Below are positions 1 through 9,349 of a DNA stretch of 42,500 nt, one piece after another (positions within the stretch are counted from its first letter, which is position 1; every line of letters begins with the position of its first letter). The position numbers and the translations under genes are program-made. The notes beneath the pieces were generated by a model, which saw only the letters and a list, made by a program, of their open reading frames with translations, made no database searches and was not told the origin of the DNA. Source of the DNA: Symbiodinium natans (taxonomy: Eukaryota; Sar; Dinophyceae; Suessiales; Symbiodiniaceae). The stretch lies in contig CAJNDS010000613.1 of NCBI GenBank assembly GCA_905221605.1, forward strand, positions 1-42,500. Direction: 5' to 3'.

Positions 1-61
1 AGGATCTAGGAGTCGAGAGGATGAAGGACTCATGCCCGACATGTGTCGAGAAAAGAATCGA

Positions 62-122
62 TAAACCCCTAAACCCCTAAACCCCTAAACCCTCAACCCT
101 AAACCCTAAACCCTAAACCCTA
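62..122 (-). repeat. Degenerate telomeric repeat tract (CCCTAAA strand)
   Basis: Mixed 8-mers (AAACCCCT) followed by 7-mers (CCCTAAA) run for about 60 bases, with one CCCTCAA variant. The surrounding 1-200 is C-rich and holds further broken units. It is not a chromosome end, because ordinary sequence precedes and follows it. Confidence 0.85.
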
Positions 123-199
123 TAACCCCAAAAGTCTCACCCCCTCTCCGGCCGATCCCTGAACCCGAGACCCAAGATCCCTGAACCCTAAACCTATAC

Positions 200-1150
200 T
201 CCTCTTAGAACCTTTATAAAAATACTATTTTAATATCCTCTTGGGTTTGAAACAAACTAAACCAAAAAATAGTTGCCAAGGGGGATATAGAAACCCTATA
301 AAGCCTGCACCCAAGGCCACGCAGCGCCAAGGCTGCGCTGGCGAGCTCGTGAAAGGACTCAGCCCCCGATAAGCAAAACCCAGATTCGGCACACAACTCC
401 TTTGATCAAACAATCTTTTGGGAGCACTCACCCCCCCCCCCCCCCAATCAGCCTAAGCCCTAAACACTGAAGTCTTTGGGGTTCGGGTTTGGCGTGCAGG
501 GTTTAGGCTATGTCAGAGGCTGTGTCAGCAGCACTCTTTTTAGAAACCGACATCTTGGCGAAACCTACCCCCTCCCTAAACCTACACCTATTTTGCGCCA
601 AAAATAGTGCACAGTTTTGCGTGGTTACCAGCAATTTGAGGCTGCTACGAAATGATTTGCGTTGTTACTGCGCATGCTGCTACGCAGTTGGCCTGCAGAC
701 AGAGGGACTCTAATCACTCGACTAAACCTTGCCCCCCGTGCTGAACTCGACTGCATGACACTGAGCACACCGGCAGCCGCAATGCCGGGAAGATTCTCTA
801 TCCGGCATTTTTCTTCTATTATGTCGCACTCTGAGTAGCAGGGTAACCCCTGGAGACAGCCACGCCCGCTTTTGTACCAAAACATTCTCTGATTTTCCGG
901 ATGCATCGTACCAAAGAATACTTTGATTCTTCCGGATGCATCGTACCACGTCGTGTCCCCACGCTGGTTTGGCAGCGGACGTCTGTGAGAATGAACAAAC
1001 AGCTGTCGCTATGTAGCTAAGCATTCCACGTAGACAGTTGTGCTCATGCTCAAAGCGTGCTTCAGTGTGTCTTTGACAGCCGAAGCATGACCGCAAATGC
1101 TCTGCGTGGACTGCAACAATAAGCCATGTTTCAGTATGGATGTTTCAGTA
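200..1150. other. Unassigned DNA, no supported gene
   Basis: Several open frames of 60-124 codons exist on both strands but none has a recognisable domain, codon pattern or consistent splice signals. A run of 17 C lies near 430-446. A short duplication of a TCCGGATGCATCGTACCA-type sequence occurs at about 896-914 and 931-949. Exons of a gene could be hidden here; I see no support for one. Confidence 0.5.
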
Positions 1151-1154
1151 TGGG

Positions 1155-1254
1155 TATTTTCAAAAAGGTGGTACCCTTAATATACCCCCAAATAGTATAA
1201 TCCTTATTATGGGAACCCCAAACTGGGTACCCCTATTTTCGGAAACCCCCGTAG
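1155..1254 (-). mobile_element. Miniature TIR element, family 1, copy A
   Basis: About 100 bp. The right end reads GGTACCCCTATTTTCGGAAA followed by a C run. The reverse complement aligns along its length with the element at 6849-6953 (same order of GGGGTACC, GGGGTTCC, GGATTATACTATTTGGGGG-like blocks). The two ends are inverted relatives of each other (GTTT-CGAAAAT-GGGGTACC). There is no coding capacity. It is read as a non-autonomous, MITE-like element; the transposase type is unknown. Confidence 0.6.
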
Positions 1255-1577
1255 ATAGATGTCACGAAAGTGGTGGTTCAGGTCAAGGGTGCGCAGCTAG
1301 TTTCAATGCCCGCTGAAGCTACCATCCGCAGTTCACGGCAAAGAACTAACATCTTCAAGGATTTAGGGTTTAGGGTTAGGGTAAGGTGGGCCACTGGGGA
1401 TAAACGTGTGGAAACAACCATCATTCTTTCCATCTGAAAGCAAGAAACATAGTTCTGTATCAAGAGCACTTGCAAAGAAGAAGAATAAGAACATGAGACT
1501 GCCTGGCACTGAGAGTTTAACACCCTCCAGGAATCTGCACGATTTCGTCGGCGCATAGAGGCCACAGCAGCCTTTGT

Positions 1578-1751
1578 TCACTGCTTTGTGAAGCCAAAAA
1601 GCGTACTCCACATTGCCTGCATGAGCCAGACAGCAGTAACAAAAACACTGTTCACCTGGTCCTCTTTTTCTTTTAGCTTGTTGTAGGCATAGATCGCGGC
1701 TGTAGAACAGATCGACGCGATAGCTGTGAATTGGGCCAAGGTCAACTCCAT
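1578..1751 (-). CDS. Possible small membrane protein or stray exon
   Basis: An ATG-started frame of 57 codons beginning MELTLAQFTAIASICSTAAI, with one hydrophobic stretch at about residues 4-21, a short charged KLKEKEDQ segment, then a second hydrophobic stretch ending in FTKQ. It lies just downstream of, and on the same strand as, the multi-exon membrane protein gene, whose own stop codon is at 1899. A GTGAAC donor-like site follows the EDQ codons, so the second half could be intron. No family is recognised. It may be part of a separate downstream gene, a 3' UTR frame or chance. Confidence 0.25.
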   Translation of the reverse strand: MELTLAQFTAIASICSTAAIYAYNKLKEKEDQVNSVFVTAVWLMQAMWSTLFGFTKQ

Positions 1752-1898
1752 GCCCAAGGTCCGCACCACAAGTGTCGTGTCCAATCTTGTTCCTCGGACA
1801 CAAAATTTAAGTACACAACGTTTCGTGCTTGTTGAACCGTACAGAGGACAAGATCTGAATCTGCTTTAGTTGTGGGTGAAGGGAACTGGGGTGACTCC

Positions 1899-4800
1899 TC
1901 AATTCATCTTGTGGATGTTGCCCGAACAATCGCAATCGCAGCCTGAGCCTCTCTGAGCGATTGACTCAGTCAACTCGGCGGCAGCCGCGGCATCCTTTAT
2001 CTTGCGTTTGAGCTCCTCCTGTGTGTCCTGTGTGGGCCACTCTCAAACAAAGTTAAATCTAAAAGGAGATCTTCACTGGCCATCTACTGCTGGTGGCAAC
2101 AACGCTGGTTCCAGATCTCGATCCGCGGCCACTTTCTCCTCGATCTTCCACTTCTCTTGTTGGATACAGTATATCATATAGATGTAGAAGTAGTATGAAC
2201 GAAACCAAATCACCAACGGAGACCTGCTGAACTAGGATTGTCTAATTGGTGCAACAAAGCTATGGGAACGTAAGCCTTCCCAACAAAAACGAGATAGCCA
2301 GCTCCTGTCCTGCTCAGATTCAACCTTCTGTTCTTCTGCCAGGTTGGCAAGGACCTTTTCCAACTTGCAAAGATATGCCCGCGACTCCGTTGCATGCCCC
2401 CAAAGGAGGTCGACGGTTCTCCGGTTCAAGAGGTTTGCTCGGAGGCCCACGAGCAACGGCTGAACAGAGAACATGGCAAAGGCAAGCAGGAAAGTAAATG
2501 TCTCGCAGAGGAACACCACCTGAAAAAAATGTGATGCCTCTTACCCTGTTTGCTCTTGGACCCAAAAAAGGACCTCTCTCGGATTCCTTTAGAATTTTAC
2601 TATCGAGTGCGTCTCCGTGACTGTGCCCCGGATATGCAGCCATGATGCTGTCCGAGGCTTCTCGATAGTATCTCCCGTGTACAATAGAACAAGAACCAAC
2701 ACCGACATGACCACCACTGTAAGAACCTGAGTCGAGTTGGAACAGAGGCTTGAACAACCGTGCAGAAAAATGAACAGTAGCACTCCCCCAAGACCAAGAA
2801 CACTTGTTCATCAAGCCAGGTCAGAAACTCCATGGCCGAAGCCGAGTTCCAAAGCGAGCTTCCGACGCTGAAAGCTAGCGATGAAAAACGAGTAAAGCAA
2901 ATACCAACCTCGGCCGTGCAAGCGTCCCTATCGTACGCATAATGGGATTTATGGACATTTGCAAGTCTGGGACCTTGGACTAGCAACTTGTTGCACAGAA
3001 AGCTCGCGCAAAATAAGTAGAACAAAACTATAGCGAGTGCCAACAAACCACCAGCAATGTCATCAATGTTGCCGACTCGGATATGTGGAAGAAAATCTGC
3101 CCCAGCAGCTTTCCGGCCCATCAGCATTACGTTGAACATCCTGACGGACTCCGACATCTGCGAGAAGAGTTTGCGCAATTGAGTGGGGTACCACAAAGAC
3201 ATCATAGAACCGTTCGTGAAGACAAACAGGATGAATGAAGTACGAACAATACCACCAAAGGTCGTGCCCGCCACAGCAGGAAGGATCGCTGCATAAGCTA
3301 TCAAAGCGACCCCAAAGGCATTCGCAATGCACTTGCACGTAGCCTTCACATAGTAAAATGAATTGGCCGGAACCACCCCACCTAAAAGGAGCTGATCTGC
3401 CAGAACATGAACTGGCATCCATCCCTCCTCCAAAGCTTGCTTGTACGCGAAGGACATTTTATGTTCTGTAGTGGTAAGTTGGTCAGAGAAAGAGTCGCGG
3501 TCCGCCTCTTCAGTGTCTGTGGGGTAGATGGTTCCAGAATGCTTGTCAAACTTCAGTTCTCCAGATGCCTCTTGTTCGGACTCTTCTTGTTCAGTCTTGT
3601 CAGACTCCGAGCCAGACTTCAGTTGAAAACTAGGTTTCTGAAAAGGCAACTTAATTGTGGAGTCGAAGATGCGGACGATGTGCCGCAATAAGGTCTCATG
3701 CGCAATGTCCCCAAGGGCCAGTTGCAGCCGAGCCATATCAACAACGGCCTTGGATGTACTTTTTGTGTTTCCGTCCCCAACAAGAGCAAACCCCTACGAC
3801 AATGAACAAACACTGAGCCAAAAGCGCGTCCAAAAACAAAACTTCGGCCACTTCATTCAGGTGATGGATGAACAACATCTGGTTTGCCTTCTGTTCCGAG
3901 AGCTTCTGCGGTGCGTTTGCAGTGTCGGAGACCGATCGCTCATCCTCCGGCTTTGATTGACTTATGCTACTGGCGTTGACCCCTCCTTTGGTAGATCTCC
4001 TCGCATCTTTCGCCATCTTAGACAAATGGTTCACACCATTCAAAACCTTCCACTCTTGCCACATTCGAACTGGCACCCTGAGAGGGGTGGATCTCGCCCA
4101 CTTTGGACAAATCACCTCTACGATTTCCGGTATGGCATCATCATATAGTGCAAAGCCATCACCTTTCGGCTCATCCTGGATAAATGTGTAGCTGAAACAA
4201 GTCGGGGATTTGATCGCGAAGCAAACATGGGGATCTCCTGTCTCTTCACTGGGCAATGGCAGTTTGGGGCGGTGGATTTTCAGGAGCTTTGCAACTGCGT
4301 CACGAATTTCTGCAGCGCTGTCAAAGTTGTCAAGGTCGTCTGGCGACTTCATGACATATTGGGTGGCCTCTGAAAGCAACACTCCGATCATCAGCCATCG
4401 CGGCAAAAGGGCTTCCATGAGGTACTCAGGGGACATGTTGTTGAAATGCCCGGACACGTATGAAATCAGCAATGAAACGTTCAACATAGATGAAACGATC
4501 GTCGAGGAGGAGTGCTCTGCAGCTTGGTGCACGAGGTAATAGTAATTTCTCTTCAAGACTCCCCACCATACCTTTCGGTAACCGTGTGCCCTTGTCAATT
4601 CCGCTCTGATGTGATGAACTCGTCCATCATCATGACCTCAGCTGTTGGTATTTTTTTGGTCACAAGGCAAGTAATTAAACAGTTCAACGATGTTTGCCTG
4701 CCATGGTGTTCACGTCCCACCGATCAATATTTGAGCCTCGAGTTTTGGATTTGTCTCTCTATGGTCGCACCACAGCTAACAGTTAACAATGCTCTGCCAG

Positions 4801-5239
4801 GTAGGCAAGGATGGGCTGGCACCAAGCTGCCCGAACCTAGCACCCTGGGCCAGTATTGGGGTGAGGGTCTGGCAAAACACGCACATAAGCTTGCAAACCG
4901 AGCCAGCAGATGTCTTCCGATCGTTTCGAGCCCCAACAAGTCACGACCCCAACATTCACACTTCGGGACTTCGTTCTGGTCCCAATCACCTCTCTGAGTG
5001 CTCCTCGACACTTTCATCACGCTGAGGCGGCGCCAAATGTTGCACGCGTCAATGGTCACGATCAGGCACACCACAAGAAAACCGAAAGGACTGCACAGGT
5101 TGACTCCGAAGATGAGGAGTAGCTTTTTAAGGTTCACCTGAAAATTGTCCTTGGCTGCAGGGCTTGTTCGCAGGTATCCAAACATCCCACCCCCGCAAAG
5201 CGTACGAGAACAAAAAGAGAGGAAATGGTCTTGGGGCAT
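1899..5239 (-). CDS. Multi-exon, multi-pass membrane protein of unknown family
   Basis: Spliced gene of at least seven exons, read from hydrophobic, mutually compatible frames and splice signals. Exon 1 starts at ATG 5239 and runs to about 5000, with one membrane segment (LLLIFGVNLCSPFGFLVVCL). Exon 2 runs from about 4640-4600 to about 3843, with two membrane segments and then a long soluble part. Exon 3 (3793 to about 2909) begins GFALVGDGNTKSTSK, has an acidic Ser/Glu region (ESDKTEQEESEQE) and three or four membrane segments. Exon 4 (about 2802 to 2601) has two membrane segments. Exon 5 is 2519-2365, exon 6 2223-2088 and exon 7 2027-1899.

The last three introns (2600-2520, 2364-2224, 2087-2028) are GT-AG and join in frame. 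The C-terminus is a charged, probably coiled-coil tail (EELKRKIKDAAAAAEL) followed by a GCDCDC cysteine cluster and a TGA stop. That gives about 9-10 membrane segments, so a channel- or transporter-like protein is possible, but I see no diagnostic motif and assign no function. The exon 1-2 and exon 3-4 joins are not resolved; the true start may lie upstream. Confidence 0.7.
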
Positions 5240-6540
5240 GCTTGTGAAGCATTAGACGTTAAAACAGTAGGATGGGTCAGCAAGATGTCCAACTCAACTT
5301 CCTGGGTGAAGACTGCTGATCACTTCACAAGCAGCGTCTGAGGGCGTCTCACTCGCGGCTGCACCCACTGGCCCAATGAGCCAACCAGAAGGGCGACACA
5401 AACACGCACGCACGCGCGCGTGTGCACGTACATTACGCACATGCTGCAAATTGAGCTCCAAACACCAGAGCTGGAAACCAGAGTCTGCTGGTTTGGCCGG
5501 TCTGGGTCGGTTTGATACAGGGAAGGACCCCGCTTTAAAAGCTCCACGGCAGAATGTAACAGAAACATGGGGGGGTCGTAACAGAAAACAAGTAACCAGC
5601 AAACAAAGCATTGTATAAATACAACAGTGCAGGCATGTACGTAAACCAGGCCAACACTAAACACCGAACCCTGTCGTTGTGTAGGCGTTTTAGGGGTTTG
5701 GGAAATGGCTGCAATTACGGGTCCCCGGATTTTCATGCTACGGCTGGCCCTATCTTCTGTTACAGTCTGGGGCTGTTTTCCTGTTACAAGCGCCTGTGAC
5801 GGGATATATTATGTTTCTTGCAGAGTTTTCTCAAGTGGTAAAGGGTCATCAAGTGGGCGCAGGTCCAATGCCCTACCTTGCTGCTTCATATAGGCGGCAC
5901 GGCGCTACCCTCACGGTCTTCGTCTCCACAACACCCTGCACTGTCAAAACAAGACGGGACACACTCCAAGAAACCCAGACCCACATCGCAGGCAAAAGCT
6001 CTGGCACAAACACCCGGCACAAAGAAGCGCCGGAGAGACAGCAAGCAAACAAACCACAAAGAAAAATGCGCAGTGAGGTGCCGCACGCTGAGAGTCTAAC
6101 CTAGTTGTTTTCATCTGGTAGACCTGCAGCATCTGCTCGCATCCGCCCCGAACATCACAAGTCCACACAGCACTCGGTCAAGTATACAAAGGTTGATATA
6201 AAGCTGGAAACGGCAAGCACTAGTCGTGGTCAAGTCTCGTTACGATATTCGTCACCAGAGATGGTCGGGCCGTGTTGTCTTCCTTCTCGTCTTGTCGCCC
6301 TCCCGCTTAGCCTCGTCACATCCTGACACTGCAATTGCTTTGGTTGGAGTCCTCTTTTTCGGCTTGTCTGACTCTTTGGGGAAGTCTGAAGATGGGTCTT
6401 TATCAAACGTGGCCGAAGGATTGCAGATCGTGGAAAAAGCCCGCTCCGCAAAAAGAACCCCCTAATTTCCAGGGTCGAACATGCCTTCAACCGATGGCAA
6501 CATGCTACAACCATGTCAACTTGGAATCCACTGCAAATTT
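5240..6540. other. Unassigned DNA, no supported gene
   Basis: Open frames up to 138 codons occur on both strands (for example around 5320-5736 minus and 5796-6104 plus), but they overlap each other, carry no recognisable domain and look like chance. A purine/pyrimidine-alternating stretch (CACGCACGCACGCGCGCGTG) lies at about 5404-5424. This could contain the 5' region of the membrane-protein gene. Confidence 0.5.
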
Positions 6541-6581
6541 GGACCCTAAACCCTAAACCCTAAACCCTGAACCCTAAACCC
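6541..6581 (-). repeat. Telomeric tract (CCCTAAA)
   Basis: Five to six CCCTAAA units with one CCCTGAA variant, starting directly after GGA and ending in ACCCTTG. It is C-strand oriented, opposite to the tract 140 bases downstream. Confidence 0.9.
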
Positions 6582-6711
6582 TTGTTTTGGGAAACAAAAG
6601 CCTGGCCTGCGGATCAACTTCGGTCGTGGCCTTTCTTTCGGACTCGGAGCCCTGGGAGCAGGTGCTTGCAGCGCTCGCGAGAAGCGGCTTTTCCTTGCAT
6701 TCCCATACAAC

Positions 6712-6847
6712 TTGGGATGTTGAGGGTTTAGGGTTTAGGGTTTAGGGTTTAGGGTTTAGGGTTTAGGGTCAGTCCTTCTAGGGATTATAATCAGGGTACT
6801 AAGATCCGTCTTAAAGACTGTTACTGTAGTAACTGTTAGTATAAGGG
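6712..6847. mobile_element. TIR element family 2, copy a, interrupted by a telomeric tract
   Basis: The left end TTGGGATGTT is followed not by the expected CCCCCTTATACTAA but by about six TTTAGGG units (6724-6768). The element then resumes with CAGTCCTTCTAGGGATTATA. The right arm ends ACTGTTAGTATAAGGG and lacks the outermost AACATCCCAA seen in other copies. Comparison with 18047-18190 and 24756-24892 shows the telomeric tract replaces about 14 bases of the left terminal repeat. It abuts a family 1 element at 6849. Confidence 0.65.
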
Positions 6848-6848
6848 C

Positions 6849-6953
6849 GTTGTCGAAATTAGGGGCACCTTCTGGGGGTCCTTATTGTAAGGGGAAGCTA
6901 TTCTTTGGGGATCTATATTAGGGTCCCCTATGTTCGTAACCCCCGTTTGGTCA
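6849..6953 (+). mobile_element. Miniature TIR element, family 1, copy B
   Basis: Begins TTGTCGAAATTAGGGGCACC and ends GGTCCCCTATGTTCGTAACC, so the termini are inverted relatives (CGAAAT-AGGGG versus CCCCTAT-TTCG). The interior matches the reverse complement of copy A and the forward strand of the copies at 18975 and 41512. Non-coding. It starts where the family 2 element loses its right end, so one probably inserted at the edge of the other. Confidence 0.65.
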
Positions 6954-6975
6954 CTCGACAAGCTTCTGAAGGTAG

Positions 6976-7428
6976 CTACATGTTTTTAGTGGCGTCAGAA
7001 TTGGGTGCTTCCGTTGTTTCCGCAAAGCTCAAGCCGTGTTTTGCGGCTGCGACGCTTCTGTGAATTGAGGGCCAACTCGACGGATCCACAATTTGTGCTT
7101 TAGCGCCACATTTGGAAGTGCGCCGGGGTGTGGGCTTGCCAGAAATCTTACACAATGCGGCAACATTTAAGGCTGTAGCAGTATCAGTAGTGACCGTAGT
7201 GATTGAAGATTGACGATGGCGGACAGTGCAGAGCAGAACGCGAAACCGGCTCAATCTACCGCTCGGTTCATCGGTCCCGTAATGCGAAACTTGGGCTGAA
7301 ACGGGCAGATGTTGGAACCATTCAGGGGCTGTGAACAGTAGGAACGCTGATCCGCAATTCCATATTCTCTTACGTCCTCTGCCCATGCAAATATAGGAAC
7401 AAAGGCATGACCTTTCAATACTCGTCAA
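6976..7428 (-). other. Open frame of 150 codons, probably 3' flank rather than a gene
   Basis: A continuous minus-strand frame lies immediately downstream of the stop of the small lysine-rich gene. Composition is mixed with scattered Cys and Arg, no domain is seen and no initiation context stands out. It is most likely 3' UTR or flank that happens to be open. Confidence 0.3.
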
Positions 7429-7430
7429 GC

Positions 7431-7716
7431 TCAGGTGTCAGGCTCTTCGCCATCGAGGTCAGGCGTTTCGCCCTTCCCAATGACTGAGGTCAGCGCAGGG
7501 TCCTCTCAGGGACACACAAAACACCAAACGTCCATCATTGCACTCAACATCCCTGATTTTTGGCACTACTCTGCTCGTCTTCTTCGATCGAATATGATTC
7601 TCCTCGTTGTTGCGATTCTCCTTCTTCACCGATTGCTTGTTTTTTTTGCCGGCTGCTTTTGCCTTCGGCGCCTTCGGATCCTTATTCGGATCCTTCGCCG
7701 GTCCGCTCTTCTCCAT
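7431..7716 (-). CDS. Small lysine-rich protein with acidic tail (spliced; possibly the C-terminal end of a larger gene)
   Basis: Two exons, 7716-7570 and 7502-7431, join across a 67-base GT-AG intron (GTAGTGCC...CTGAGAG) with frame kept on both sides. The product would be 72 residues. Residues 1-49 (from MEKSGPAKDPNKDPKAPKAK) are rich in Lys, Asn and Pro and predicted disordered. Residues 50-72 (DPALTSVIGKGETPDLDGEE...) are acidic and end at TGA.

A TTTTCAG acceptor-like site ends at 7731, and the frame stays open through ARFL before the Met, so 7730-7570 may be an internal exon and this the C-terminus of a longer protein whose upstream exons I cannot place. The basic part could bind nucleic acid, but no family is recognised. 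Confidence 0.5.
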
Positions 7717-7987
7717 CAGGAAGCGAGCCGCTGAAAATTGAACGTCATGAAAACAGGGGAGCTCTCAAAGCTGCGGATGATGCACAAGCGTGGCGCAAGT
7801 GCTGAGTTGAGGTGTTTAGGGCTGAGAGTCGCTTGGAGGCCTTTTGTACAGGATGCTGCAAGTCTACAGTTTAAGTTCAAGGCTTGGGTTCTGACAAACT
7901 ACTACCCACCACAGTATAAAGTACCGAATGGGGAGTCTTGCTTTCTTCCTAAACCCTAAGGCCATAAATCACGTAAAAACTAGACCC

Positions 7988-8064
7988 AAAACCCTAAACC
8001 CTAAACCCTAAACCCTAAACCCTAAACCCTAAACCCTAAACCCTAAACCCTAAACCCTAAACCC
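7988..8064 (-). repeat. Telomeric array (CCCTAAA)x11
   Basis: About 11 nearly perfect CCCTAAA units. The flanks are ordinary sequence (ACCCAA on both edges). A short opposite-strand tract (TTTAGGG) follows at 8155-8172. Confidence 0.95.
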
Positions 8065-8420
8065 AAGGTTCTGGAGCGACTTTGAGGCCCCACCTCGTGG
8101 TCCGCGGCCAGGCTCATGCTTCAGTGCTTGGGGAAGGCTACCATTAGATTTTGGGTTTAGGGTTTAGGGTTTCGGGTTTGGGGTTTTGGTTCAGGGATGC
8201 ATGTTCAATATAAAGTATCCTGAAAGGAACAATTACAAAGTCCATAGCAGATGCAAACATACGCGACTCAGGCAAACCGCACCCCTGCAGAACTTGAGCC
8301 CTCTTACTTGCTCTTGTGTCCGCACACTAATCGCTGGACTAGGGCAAGAGCAAAGCAACCTGCTCCTCAAAGCCGATCCCTGGACCCCAAACCTTTGTCC
8401 CTGAGCCCTCAACCCTTCAA

Positions 8421-8491
8421 CCTTAAACCCTAAACCCCAAACCCTAAACCCTAGACCCTAAACCCTAGCCCTAAACCCTAAACCCTAAGCC
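8421..8491 (-). repeat. Degenerate telomeric tract (CCCTAAA)
   Basis: About nine CCCTAAA units with substitutions (CCCCAAA, CCCTAGA) and a missing base (CCCTAGCCCTAAA). It is older-looking than the array at 7988. Confidence 0.9.
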
Positions 8492-8604
8492 TCAAAGCTG
8501 CATCAGCCTGGAGAGGCCGGCCACAACAACGTTCCCCCAAGGCATGCCGAGGACAACGTTCAAGGCTTTAGGATCCTGAAGGGCTCAAGCAATTCATGGT
8601 TCAA

Positions 8605-8634
8605 GGTTTAGGGTTTAGGGTTTAGGGTTTAGGG
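8605..8634 (+). repeat. Telomeric tract (TTTAGGG)x4
   Basis: Four TTTAGGG units. TTCAAGG occurs directly before the tract and again six bases after it, which may be a flanking duplication. Confidence 0.85.
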
Positions 8635-8639
8635 AAGGC

Positions 8640-9200
8640 TTCAAGGGCTTGAGCTGGGTTTATGAACAGACGACGAAGCTTGAGCAGAATCGCCTGCAAA
8701 TGGGCATTGCTTTCCAAAACGGTGGCCATGCAACGAGAAACAGCGACACGCCTGGCTCCAAACTCTATGTGTTTCCAGCAAGAACCAGTGCAGTACCTGA
8801 TTTATTGCTTTGCCGCCGTCTTGTGTGCGAAATCTTGGTACTGTAAATGCGTCAGCAAAACACAGCTCATCAACCCATCGATCCCCTTGTCAGGTGGTTT
8901 AAAGTTTAGGGCTTGATTTAACAGAACGGCCAATCATCAAGTGATCTGATGCAACTCCCGGCGCCGACACAAGTGAGCAAGAATGAGAACCGAACACCCA
9001 ATAATCCAGAATCCACATTCTGCCTAGAATGAAATTCCAGGAGTTCTGCATGAAACCTCAGTAAAGGCTCAAGACGGTCAAGGGTAACTGAAGAGGCCTG
9101 GAGCAGTAATACCATCAACGACACACATGCAACTGTAGAGCATGCTGTGCACCCAAGTGACAAATTACGTCCTTAAAGTTCAGCTTGTACCCCCCCCCCT
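8640..9200. other. Unassigned DNA with one hydrophobic open frame
   Basis: A minus-strand frame at 9163-8918 reads a hydrophobic stretch (VACVSLMVLLLQASS) that resembles a signal anchor, but it starts at TTG and has no recognisable domain. It could be an exon. Nothing else is supported. Confidence 0.35.
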
Positions 9201-9204
9201 GGTG

Positions 9205-9349
9205 CTTAGTAGGGAATGAAAACAATTTGGCCCTATATATATATATATGCATATGCATATATGCATATATGTATATATGTATAGATGTATTTATGTATAG
9301 ACCATTTAAGGATTATATGGGGTACCTCATTCCCTCATTCCCTACCAAG
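9205..9349. mobile_element. AT-core TIR element, copy 1 (145 bp)
   Basis: The left end CTTAGTAGGGAATGA and the right end TCATTCCCTACCAAG are inverted repeats, 14 of 15 bases matching. Between them lies an AT-rich core of TATATA/TGCATA repeats (about 9234-9300), with GGCCCTATATA on the left and ATATGGGGTACC on the right. A second member with the same arrangement is at 32619-32777. Non-coding, MITE-like. Confidence 0.7.

Noticed and set aside
1-200. True chromosome end
   Set aside because: The telomeric tract is short, decayed and preceded by ordinary sequence; similar tracts occur throughout the window.
8918-9163. Signal-peptide-like hydrophobic frame on the minus strand
   Set aside because: Starts at TTG, is short, and has no recognisable domain or splice partner; kept only as a note.
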